Shown: positions 1 to 5,082 of the stretch, in pieces
How positions within the stretch are numbered: the first letter of the stretch is position 1
Layout of the letters: every line of letters begins with the position of its first letter
Source of the DNA: Ignavibacteriales bacterium
GTDB taxonomy: Bacteria > Bacteroidota > Ignavibacteria > Ignavibacteriales > Ignavibacteriaceae
Length of the DNA: 5,082 nt
Direction: 5' to 3'
Assembly: GCA_027347125.1 (NCBI GenBank)
Contig: DAIERC010000493.1
Location: 1 to 5,082 of the forward strand
Translations under genes and position numbers: made by a program
The notes under the pieces: generated by a model
The model's database searches: none
The model's input: only the letters and a program-made list of their open reading frames with translations
What the model was told of the DNA's origin: nothing

Positions 1-214
1 GCAAGATGCATGGATTGGATTTCTGCAAACACGAAAAAGTTATTTTGCAACAAGAACCAACGTAAGACCTTTTAGTGTTGAAGAGCAAAAAAACATTTTA
101 ACCGTAGGGGCATGTTTAACCTGCCACCAACCTGAATCAAAGCCTATGATGCTGTACCTGAATTCCGGTGAAATGCCTGCTGTAAGCTCTAAATGTGTTC
201 TTCCCAAGTGGTAA
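1..214 (+). CDS. C-terminal fragment of a CxxCH (haem c-like) protein
   Basis: This is an open frame entering from the left edge, with its first full codon at base 2. It runs 70 codons to a TAA at 212-214. The fragment contains one CxxCH motif, CLTCH, with the cysteines encoded at 113-115 and 122-124 and the histidine at 125-127. CxxCH is the covalent attachment site of c-type haem, so the protein is probably an exported cytochrome-like protein. The end of the protein carries a further cysteine (SSKCVLPKW). I do not recognise the full family because the N-terminal part, including any signal peptide or other haem motifs, lies outside the window. A single CxxCH can also occur by chance or bind metal, so haem binding is an inference. 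The gene is separated from the Moco operon by 258 nt and is probably a different transcription unit. Confidence 0.7.
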   Translation, partial: QDAWIGFLQTRKSYFATRTNVRPFSVEEQKNILTVGACLTCHQPESKPMMLYLNSGEMPAVSSKCVLPKW

Positions 215-358
215 ATTTTTTCCCCACAGTCATAAATAAATATTCGGACTCTGCTTCAAATCTTTTCGAAAAAAGGAATTATAAATCAACCCATTCTTAG
301 TTGTGAGAAATATCCATAAAAAAATGTTGGTTTAACTAATTATTTCAAATTTTTCGTC

Positions 359-389
359 TGGCAAAATTGTTGATATTTATAAATACTAA
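359..389 (+). promoter_or_regulatory. Candidate -24/-12 promoter overlapping an imperfect palindrome, upstream of the Moco operon
   Basis: TGGCAAA at 359-365 and TTGAT at 370-374 are spaced so that GG and GA are separated by exactly 10 nt. This is the geometry of a sigma-54 -24/-12 promoter (TGGCAC-N5-TTGC), but the normally conserved GC at -12 is GA. If real, transcription would start near 385, leaving a leader of about 88 nt before the ATG at 473. The -12 half is also the left arm of a 20-bp near-palindrome, 370-389 (TTGATATTTATAAATACTAA), with one mismatched pair. The same composite element occurs at 4996-5026, which is the main reason to believe it is functional. The palindrome could be an operator for a dimeric regulator sitting over the start site. 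Promoter identity is inferred. Confidence 0.45.
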
Positions 390-458
390 GTTTTAAAGTC
401 GCTTTTTGTTTTATTTAGCTCAACAAGAATTTATATTTTTATACCGATATCAATTTAT

Positions 459-464
459 AAAGGA
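459..464 (+). promoter_or_regulatory. Ribosome binding site of the CMD-family gene
   Basis: AAAGGA lies 8 nt upstream of the ATG at 473. It is one of the two clearest Shine-Dalgarno sequences in the window and supports that start for the first gene of the operon. Confidence 0.7.
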
Positions 465-472
465 ATTAAACA

Positions 473-790
473 ATGGCAATTCCCAAAAGATTTAAGAAAT
501 TCCAGGAAGATTACCCAGAAGTAGCAAATGCTTACGAGTCATTAGGCAATGCGGTTCACGGTGCCGGCCCGCTTGATGAAAAGACCCGCGCATTAATTAA
601 ATTGGGCATTTCTGCCGGCGCGCGTTTGGAAGGCGCATTTCATTCGCATGTTAGAAAGGCTCTTAAAGTAGGAGTAACAAAAGAAGAGATGGTGCATGCC
701 GTGCTTCTTTCGCTTCCTACTATCGGTTTGCCTTCGATGATGGCAGCCTTAAGCTGGATTGATGATGTTGTTGATAAAGAAGACAAATAA
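473..790 (+). CDS. Carboxymuconolactone decarboxylase / AhpD-like family protein, cysteine-less
   Basis: This is a 105-residue all-helical protein of the CMD/AhpD superfamily. The family core runs from about residue 36 to 95: a conserved Glu (E36) in DEKTRALIKLG, the helix EGAFHSHVRKAL with the family histidine at H59, then a C-terminal TIGLPSMMAALSWIDD segment. Peroxidase-type members carry a CxxC three residues before this histidine (C-x-x-C-x-x-x-H). Here those positions are L52 and A55, so AhpD-type thiol peroxidase activity is not expected. Its own reaction is unknown; a small-molecule decarboxylase/isomerase or a ligand-binding role are possibilities. It is the first gene of the operon, 23 nt before moaA, so it is probably co-transcribed with Moco synthesis. 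A direct role in that pathway is not established by the sequence. The length is normal for single-domain members, and the start is supported by the AAAGGA site. Confidence 0.88.
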   Translation: MAIPKRFKKFQEDYPEVANAYESLGNAVHGAGPLDEKTRALIKLGISAGARLEGAFHSHVRKALKVGVTKEEMVHAVLLSLPTIGLPSMMAALSWIDDVVDKEDK

Positions 791-813
791 TAAAAATGCT
801 TTGATAACCGGAT

Positions 814-1818
814 ATGCAAACCTTAAAAGATAGTTTTAGCAGAGCGCATGATTACCTAAGAATTTCATTAACAGATAAGTGTAATTTAAATTGTATCTAT
901 TGCAATCCCGCCGATTCAAAATTTAAAAAGCTTCATCGCAATGAAATACTTACTTATGATGAATTGCTAAGGCTGATAAATATTTTCACCGGTAAATTAG
1001 GGGTAACCAAAATCCGCTTTACCGGCGGAGAACCGCTGGTTCGGAAAGATGTAATTAACTTTTTTGAATCGGTTAATTTACTAAAACAACAATACGGCTT
1101 TGAGATCGGTTTAACCACAAACGGAACTTTGCTTGAAGATAAGCTTTATGATTTAAAAAAATTCGGACTTGATAAACTTAATATCAGCCTAGATTCTTTA
1201 AAGCCTGAAAGATTTAAATATATTACCGGCAAGGATAACCTTGATTCGGTTATTAGCTCTATCAAAAAAGCTTCGGCGCTTGGGTTTGAGCCGTTAAAAA
1301 TAAATGTTGTTGTAATGAGGTTTGTTAACGACGACGAGATAATTGATTTTGTTAACCTGGTTAAAGACACAAAAATGAACGTTAGGTTTATTGAGTTTAT
1401 GCCTTTCGGGAACAACCAGTGGAACCAAAACGGGTTTATTAGTTACGATGAGATAAAAAACATTATTGAAAAAGAGTATAGCTTAACCGAAATAACATCT
1501 CACAAAAATCTTGTTGCTAAAGATTATAACATTCAGGGCCATACCGGGAAAGTTAGTTTTATAAGTTCAATATCCAACCACTTTTGCGAAACGTGCAACA
1601 GGCTAAGAATTGATGCGCAGGGGAAAATGAAATTATGTCTGTTCTCCGCAGGTGAAAATGAACTGAGCTTTAAAGAATTATTAAATGACAAGAATTATTC
1701 CGATGATGACATTTGCGGTTTTATAGAAAATTCTTTGCAACTAAAAAAGAAAATTCATCCTGGAATTGATGAGTTGCTTAAACTTGAAGAAAACAATATG
1801 CTGAGCATAGGCGGATAA
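814..1818 (+). CDS. moaA: GTP 3',8-cyclase MoaA (radical SAM)
   Basis: MoaA is a radical S-adenosylmethionine enzyme that converts GTP to 3',8-cyclo-dihydro-GTP, the first step of Moco synthesis in the cytoplasm. At 334 residues it is of normal length. The N-terminal SAM-binding cluster motif CxxxCxxC is at C23, C27 and C30, preceded by the conserved YLRISLTDKCN stretch with R17. The SAM-binding GGEP is at 71-74. The C-terminal second 4Fe-4S cluster, which binds GTP, has the motif C258-x2-C261-x13-C275, and the arginines R264 and R266 of the CNRLRID segment are present. The protein ends in the double glycine typical of MoaA, whose tail reaches into the active site. The Shine-Dalgarno before the ATG at 814 is weak, so translation may depend on coupling to the upstream gene. 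The moaC start codon follows the stop directly. Confidence 0.97.
   Translation: MQTLKDSFSRAHDYLRISLTDKCNLNCIYCNPADSKFKKLHRNEILTYDELLRLINIFTGKLGVTKIRFTGGEPLVRKDVINFFESVNLLKQQYGFEIGLTTNGTLLEDKLYDLKKFGLDKLNISLDSLKPERFKYITGKDNLDSVISSIKKASALGFEPLKINVVVMRFVNDDEIIDFVNLVKDTKMNVRFIEFMPFGNNQWNQNGFISYDEIKNIIEKEYSLTEITSHKNLVAKDYNIQGHTGKVSFISSISNHFCETCNRLRIDAQGKMKLCLFSAGENELSFKELLNDKNYSDDDICGFIENSLQLKKKIHPGIDELLKLEENNMLSIGG
1809..1815 (+). promoter_or_regulatory. Ribosome binding site of moaC, embedded in the last codons of moaA
   Basis: AGGCGGA matches AGGAGGA at 6 of 7 positions and ends 3 nt before the moaC ATG, with the moaA TAA filling the gap. The bases of this site are mostly the GGC and GGA codons for the C-terminal double glycine of MoaA. 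The spacing is somewhat short, but the arrangement suggests translational coupling of moaA and moaC. Confidence 0.55.
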
Positions 1819-2304
1819 ATGAATAAACTAACACATATCAATTCCAAAGGCAAAGCCGAAATGGTAGATGTTTCCGCAAAGGAAGATACTATAAGAACAG
1901 CGGAAGCTTTTGCGGAGGTATTTGTTTCCGGTGAGGTTTTTGTAAAGATAAAAAATAATGAAATTGCCAAAGGCGATGTTCTGGCAATCGCTAAATTCGC
2001 GGGCATTCAGGCGGCTAAAAAAACTTCCGAACTAATTCCTTTGTGCCACAACATTCAAATTTCAAAAGTTGATGTTAACATAGAGCTAAATGATAAAAAT
2101 AATTCGTTAGAAATTAAATCCTTCGCTAAGACAGTTGCAAAAACCGGTATTGAAATGGAAGCACTTACTGCGGCTTCGGTAGCGGCTTTAACCGTTTACG
2201 ATATGTGTAAATCTCTCGATAAATCTATTAGAATTACAAACATAAAGTTATTGTCTAAGACCGGCGGTAAAAGCGGAAATTATTCGGTAAAAGACCGGAC
2301 ATAA
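1819..2304 (+). CDS. moaC: Cyclic pyranopterin monophosphate synthase MoaC
   Basis: MoaC converts the MoaA product 3',8-cyclo-dihydro-GTP to cyclic pyranopterin monophosphate, releasing pyrophosphate. The protein is 161 residues, the normal length for a stand-alone MoaC. Its residues fall in register with the numbering I recall for the E. coli enzyme: R26, K51, H77, E112, E114, D128 and K131. Motifs are MVDVSAK near the N-terminus, KKTSELIPLCHN at 67-78, TGIEMEALTAASVAALTVYDMCKSLDK at 109-135 (key residues E112, E114, D128, K131), and a C-terminal KTGGKSG. The usual LCHP is LCHN here; the catalytic-site histidine is kept and only the proline differs. The start codon lies directly after the moaA stop, so the two enzymes of cPMP synthesis are translationally coupled. 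Confidence 0.97.
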   Translation: MNKLTHINSKGKAEMVDVSAKEDTIRTAEAFAEVFVSGEVFVKIKNNEIAKGDVLAIAKFAGIQAAKKTSELIPLCHNIQISKVDVNIELNDKNNSLEIKSFAKTVAKTGIEMEALTAASVAALTVYDMCKSLDKSIRITNIKLLSKTGGKSGNYSVKDRT

Positions 2305-2331
2305 TTTATAGACATAAAAAAAAGTGGTACA

Positions 2332-2823
2332 ATGGAAACAGTATTAATCGAAAATGAAATTTTGGACGAAAGAAAAGAAGAAACAATTAGCGGCAGGATT
2401 GTAGCGATTTCCATCAGCAAGAAAAAAGGAATTCCAAAATCCAACGTTCCTTCGGCAACGCTAATTGAAAATCATGGTATTGAAGGCGATATACATGCGG
2501 GCAACTGGCACCGCCAGGTTAGCTTTCTCGCGGTTGAAAGTATCGATAAAATGAGAAAAGCAGGTTTACCTAAATTAAGACCCGGAGCTTTCGCGGAAAA
2601 CATAACTACCGAGTTTATTGATATTCCCCATCTTCAAGTTGGTTCAAAAATAAAAATAGGCAAAGACGCTGTTCTGGAGATTACCCAAATCGGTAAAGAA
2701 TGTCATACAAAATGCGCTATATTTGTAAAAGTAGGTAATTGCGTTATGCCAACCGAAGGCATTTTTGCAAAAGTAATAAAAGGCGGCAGCATTTTTATTG
2801 ATGACATTATAACTGTTTTTTAA
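2332..2823 (+). CDS. Stand-alone MOSC-domain protein
   Basis: This is a 163-residue protein made almost entirely of one MOSC (Moco sulfurase C-terminal) domain, from about residue 20 to the end. Visible family segments are GRIVAISIS at 21-29, the core EGDIHAGNWHRQVSFLA at 51-67, PGAFAENITT at 84-93, and the cysteine-containing GKECHTKCAIF with C124, H125 and C128, followed by C137 in GNCVMPTEG. In other MOSC proteins a conserved cysteine handles sulfur or coordinates Mo, so these cysteines are the likely working residues. The exact reaction of the small bacterial MOSC family is unsettled. In related genomes this domain is found alone or fused to MogA/MoaB; here it is alone. The first ~20 residues precede the conserved core and could be trimmed if an internal start is used, because the Shine-Dalgarno before 2332 (AAAGTGGT) is weak. 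It lies 27 nt after moaC. Confidence 0.9.
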   Translation: METVLIENEILDERKEETISGRIVAISISKKKGIPKSNVPSATLIENHGIEGDIHAGNWHRQVSFLAVESIDKMRKAGLPKLRPGAFAENITTEFIDIPHLQVGSKIKIGKDAVLEITQIGKECHTKCAIFVKVGNCVMPTEGIFAKVIKGGSIFIDDIITVF

Positions 2824-2836
2824 TCTTTACACTTCA

Positions 2837-2859
2837 GGAGTAAATAATTATTTTACTTC
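2837..2859 (+). other. Inverted repeat in the MOSC-moeA gap
   Basis: GGAGTAAA at 2837-2844 can pair with TTTACTTC at 2852-2859 over 8 bp, including one G-T pair, around a 7-nt loop. An additional outer pair of arms, TTCAG at 2833-2837 and CTGAA at 2867-2871, shares base 2837 with the inner stem. There is no clean U-tract after the stem and the stem is AT-rich, so a strong intrinsic terminator is unlikely. It could be a weak attenuator or an mRNA processing/stability element in the largest gap of the operon (68 nt), or chance in AT-rich DNA. Confidence 0.3.
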
Positions 2860-2891
2860 TTAAACACTGAAACAAACATTAGTAAACTACC

Positions 2892-4100
2892 ATGATAAGT
2901 TATAACGAAGCTCTGGAAATTATTCGAATCGAGTTTAACAAATTAAATGTGAAGACCGAACAAATTGATTTATTAAACTCTGTTAACCGTGTTTTGGCTG
3001 AAGATATTCTTTCGGATATAAACCTGCCTCCGTTTGATAACTCGGCTATGGATGGTTTTGCAATTAAGTTTAATCAAAATATTAAAGAATGGAAAATTAC
3101 CGGCGAGATACCTGCCGGAAAATTTAATAATTATATTTTAAATGAAGAGTCGGCAATAAGCATTATGACGGGCGCTAAATTACCAGCTGGTTGTGATACT
3201 GTAATTCCCGTTGAAGATGTGAAAATAAAAAACGATTTCGCTTACCTTAACGAGGGTGTAAGATTCGCCAAAGGTATAAATACCAGGAAGCAGGGCGAAG
3301 ATTTATTAAAGGGAAAATTAGCAATTCCAATTAATACTTTACTTAAGCCGCACCATATTGCGGTTGCCGCGTCGTGTGGTAGATCCATGCTCAAGGTATT
3401 TAAGAGGCTTAAAATCGGAGTTCTGGCTACCGGCGATGAGCTTGTTGATATACATGAAACTCCTGCCGGCGATAAGATAAGATGCTCAAATTTGTACGCT
3501 ATAATTTCTGCCGTAAGAGATATAAATATGCATTCGGTAAATTTTGGAATCGCCAAGGACGATAAGCAGCTTATACATGACAGGCTAAAATGGGCGCTTG
3601 AAAGCGAGCTAGATATTTTGATAACTACCGGCGGTGTTTCATTCGGCAAGTTCGATTATGTAAAAGAAGTTTATGAAAATCTTGGCGTCGAAACAAAATT
3701 CTGGCAGGTCAAAATAAAACCAGGCAAACCGGTGTTGTTCGGAACTTACGAACGCAATGATGTAAAAACTATGGTATTCGGTCTTCCAGGCAATCCTGTT
3801 TCCAGCCTGGTAAATTTCTTTTTATTCGTACAACAAAATATCATGAATTTATTTAAGCTAAAAATAAATAACAGGTTCACGGCCACTTTAGAAGACGATC
3901 TGAAGAAAGAAGATACTAAACGTCATTTTATGAGAGGCGTTTATAGCTGCGGTAACGACGGCAAATATTACGTTAAAAAGATGGGCAACCAATCTTCAGG
4001 CAATCTTGCAGAGATGGGAAAATCGAATTGCCTTATAATAATTGAAGAAGCTAGAATGAACCCGCGTAAAGGAGAAACCGCCGAATGCATAATGATATAA
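2892..4100 (+). CDS. moeA: Molybdopterin molybdenumtransferase MoeA
   Basis: MoeA inserts molybdate into adenylylated molybdopterin, releasing AMP and forming Mo-molybdopterin. The protein has 402 residues, the usual size. The N-terminal MoeA region (about 1-165) carries PPFDNSAMDGFA at 46-57 with the conserved aspartate D54, and GAKLPAGCDTVIPVE at 94-108. The central MogA-like domain (about 173-315) carries IGVLATGDEL with E183, TTGGVSFGKFDY at 245-256 with D255, and the GLPGNPVSS loop at 297-305. The C-terminal beta-barrel domain is about 330-402 and ends in the typical NPRKGETAECIMI. No fusion or missing key residue is seen. There is no good Shine-Dalgarno before the ATG at 2892, but the N-terminus ISYNEALEII is normal for MoeA. 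The last 16 nt overlap mobA. Confidence 0.97.
   Translation: MISYNEALEIIRIEFNKLNVKTEQIDLLNSVNRVLAEDILSDINLPPFDNSAMDGFAIKFNQNIKEWKITGEIPAGKFNNYILNEESAISIMTGAKLPAGCDTVIPVEDVKIKNDFAYLNEGVRFAKGINTRKQGEDLLKGKLAIPINTLLKPHHIAVAASCGRSMLKVFKRLKIGVLATGDELVDIHETPAGDKIRCSNLYAIISAVRDINMHSVNFGIAKDDKQLIHDRLKWALESELDILITTGGVSFGKFDYVKEVYENLGVETKFWQVKIKPGKPVLFGTYERNDVKTMVFGLPGNPVSSLVNFFLFVQQNIMNLFKLKINNRFTATLEDDLKKEDTKRHFMRGVYSCGNDGKYYVKKMGNQSSGNLAEMGKSNCLIIIEEARMNPRKGETAECIMI
4068..4074 (+). promoter_or_regulatory. Ribosome binding site of mobA inside moeA
   Basis: AAAGGAG lies in the end of the moeA reading frame, 10 nt before the mobA ATG at 4085. It is a strong Shine-Dalgarno and fixes the mobA start inside the last codons of moeA, consistent with coupled translation. 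Confidence 0.75.
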
Positions 4101-4729
4101 CCGGTATAATTTTATCCGGCGGTAAAAGCACCAGGATGGGACAGAATAAAGCGCTTATGAAAATAAACGATAAAACTGTTATTGAGCATGTAAAAGATTT
4201 GATGCAAAATATTTTTTTAAAAGTAATTTTAATTACAAATACTCCCGATGAATATACATTTCTCGGCATGAAAATGTATCAAGACATATACACGCAGATG
4301 GGCCCTTTGGCGGGAATTCATTCAGGTTTAACTTATTCTTCTACCGATAAAAATTTTGTTATCTCTTGCGACACGCCTTTAATGACCCAGGAGATGATAA
4401 ACTATCTCATTGAATATAAAACCAATATGCCAATAACAATTGCAAAAGCCGACGGATATATTCAGCAGTTATGCGGAGTTTATAATAAGTCAGTTCTACC
4501 AATAGCCACCAGCATCCTGTCTTCTCAACTAAATGACGAAGGAAGAAACAACGAACCAAAAAAGAGAGGCTGCAAAGTACTTGGCTTAATTGACATAGTT
4601 GGCGCGGAAATAATTGACGCCGAGCTGCTTCCCTTCTATAAAAAAGATACTTTCTTTAACATGAACAAAAGAGACGATTACAACGTTGTAAAAAATAGAT
4701 TAGAAATCTCCGGCAACATCTCCGCTTAA
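4085..4729 (+). CDS. mobA: Molybdenum cofactor guanylyltransferase MobA
   Basis: MobA transfers GMP from GTP to Mo-molybdopterin, building the MGD form of the cofactor used by DMSO-reductase-family molybdoenzymes (and some tungsten enzymes). The protein is 214 residues, close to the usual ~190-210. It is a Rossmann-like nucleotidyltransferase with the N-terminal GTP-binding signature LSGGKSTRMGQNKAL at 10-24, GPLAGIHSGL at 73-82, the metal-binding ISCDTPLM at 93-100 with D96, and the late FNMNKRDDY at 191-199, which corresponds to the NxN-P/R-D segment of the family. The gene starts 16 nt inside moeA. Its presence implies that the organism makes at least one enzyme with a guanine dinucleotide cofactor. 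No MobB is visible in the window. It is the last recognisable gene of the operon. Confidence 0.95.
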   Translation: MHNDITGIILSGGKSTRMGQNKALMKINDKTVIEHVKDLMQNIFLKVILITNTPDEYTFLGMKMYQDIYTQMGPLAGIHSGLTYSSTDKNFVISCDTPLMTQEMINYLIEYKTNMPITIAKADGYIQQLCGVYNKSVLPIATSILSSQLNDEGRNNEPKKRGCKVLGLIDIVGAEIIDAELLPFYKKDTFFNMNKRDDYNVVKNRLEISGNISA

Positions 4730-5051
4730 TAATTACAACATAATTCTTGAACTTAAGTTTAAACCTGCACTTAAATTGTTCCCAATTATCCCAAAGCAAA
4801 TCCTGCTTCATGTGAAGCAAAAATTAATTTAATCACTAAAAAATATTACCGTTACTTGCCTGTATAAACTTTTGTCCGCGAATAAAAGTTGCCAGCATTT
4901 TCCCATCCAAAAGAAACAAAATATTTTTTTTCTTTTTTATGAAAAAGGAAAACGAATTAATATTCATTTAATAAAAAATTTCTTGCACATACAAGTGGCA
5001 AAGAATTTGATATTTATAAATATCAAATATTAAGGCTCATTTGTTTTATAC
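4730..5051. other. AT-rich intergenic region after mobA
   Basis: This 322-nt region has no convincing gene on either strand. It holds a small hairpin just after mobA, TGCTTC at 4804-4809 pairing with GAAGCA at 4814-4819 around ATGT. It is followed by an A-rich rather than T-rich stretch, so it is a poor intrinsic terminator. A second hairpin pairs AACTTTT at 4867-4873 with AAAAGTT at 4884-4890. An oligo-T/oligo-A inverted repeat spans 4927-4952. The last 60 nt contain the promoter-like composite element at 4996-5026. A clear terminator for the Moco operon is not visible. Confidence 0.6.
4996..5026 (+). promoter_or_regulatory. Second -24/-12-like element with a perfect 20-bp palindrome
   Basis: TGGCAAA at 4996-5002 and TTGAT at 5007-5011 have the same 4-nt spacing as the element at 359-389, with GG and GA 10 nt apart as in sigma-54 promoters. 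Bases 5007-5026 form a perfect palindrome, TTGATATTTATAAATATCAA. The 16-mer TTGATATTTATAAATA is identical in both copies, and TTTGTTTTAT follows at 5040-5049, as it does at 405-414 in the first copy. If it acts as a -24/-12 promoter, transcription would begin near 5022, about 30 nt before the ATG at 5052. The recurrence in two separate intergenic regions of the window supports a regulatory role. The identity of the sigma factor or regulator is inferred. Confidence 0.5.
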
Positions 5052-5082
5052 ATGGAAAATTTAGACAATATAGAAGTACCTT
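5052..5082 (+). CDS. Possible start of a downstream gene, truncated by the window edge
   Basis: An ATG at 5052 opens a frame that reads MENLDNIEVP to the end of the window. The only visible support is its position, about 30 nt after the predicted start of transcription from the element at 4996-5026. The Shine-Dalgarno is poor; an AAGG at 5032-5035 is 16 nt away. Ten residues are too few to identify a family, so no product is proposed. Confidence 0.4.
   Translation, partial: MENLDNIEVP

Noticed and set aside
405..439. Bacteroidetes-type -33/-7 promoter (TTTG and TAnnTTTG) with TTTG at 405-408
   Set aside because: The -7 match (TATATTTT at 432-439) is incomplete and the spacing of 23 nt is longer than usual; the sequence is too AT-rich to trust it.
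385..472. Moco riboswitch in the operon leader
   Set aside because: The leader would be only about 88 nt, is AT-rich, and shows no set of nested GC-containing stems of the kind needed for that riboswitch.
1146..2006. Open frames on the minus strand at 1146-1415 and 1755-2006
   Set aside because: They lie antisense to moaA and moaC, which have full family motifs, and their translations are serine/leucine-rich with no recognisable motif.
3242..4269. Open frames on the minus strand at 3242-3649 and 4051-4269
   Set aside because: They are antisense to the well-supported moeA and mobA genes; no ribosome binding site or family motif supports them.
4804..4819. Intrinsic terminator of the Moco operon
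   Set aside because: The stem is only 6 bp and is followed by A-rich sequence rather than a run of T, so termination there is not supported.
4927..4952. Oligo-T/oligo-A inverted repeat as a terminator or repeat element
   Set aside because: The pairing is nearly all A-T and arises easily from homopolymer runs in AT-rich DNA; there is no second copy in the window.
5007..5026. Standard FNR box
   Set aside because: The arms TTGAT and ATCAA match, but the spacing is 10 nt instead of the required 4.
1..5082. CRISPR arrays, insertion sequences, tRNA or rRNA genes
   Set aside because: No regularly spaced repeats, transposase motifs, terminal inverted repeats or RNA gene signatures were seen.

Overview
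The window is a compact molybdenum cofactor (Moco) biosynthesis operon on the + strand, with the end of an unrelated gene before it and the first codons of another gene after it. The DNA is AT-rich. Every complete gene ends in TAA, and most Shine-Dalgarno signals are weak. The first gene fragment ends in a haem-c type CxxCH tail. Together these suggest an anaerobic or facultative bacterium of the Bacteroidota/Chlorobi/Ignavibacteria kind. That placement is an inference from style, not from a marker gene.

Layout: 1-214 is the 3' end of a gene for a probable haem-binding or secreted cytochrome-like protein. 215-472 is intergenic and carries a -24/-12 (sigma-54-like) element fused to an imperfect palindrome. 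473-4729 holds six co-directional genes: a cysteine-less carboxymuconolactone-decarboxylase/AhpD-like protein, moaA, moaC, a stand-alone MOSC-domain protein, moeA and mobA. Gaps within the operon are 23, 0, 27 and 68 nt, followed by a 16-nt overlap. 4730-5051 is an AT-rich intergenic region ending in a second copy of the same promoter-plus-palindrome element. It lies just upstream of an ATG at 5052, the start of a gene cut off by the window edge.

How the genes work together: MoaA and MoaC convert GTP to cyclic pyranopterin monophosphate (cPMP). MoeA inserts molybdate into adenylylated molybdopterin. MobA attaches GMP to make the bis-MGD form used by DMSO-reductase-family enzymes such as formate dehydrogenases and nitrate reductases. 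The steps between, MPT synthase (MoaD/MoaE), the MoaD activator (MoeB) and the MPT adenylyltransferase (MogA/MoaB), are not encoded here and must lie elsewhere. The MOSC protein sits where a sulfur- or Mo-handling accessory would be expected.

The genes themselves are standard families. The least explained signal is the paired regulatory element at 359-389 and 4996-5026. Two intergenic regions share TGGCAAA, a 4-nt spacer, then the 16-mer TTGATATTTATAAATA. In the second copy this extends to a perfect 20-bp palindrome overlapping the predicted transcription start.
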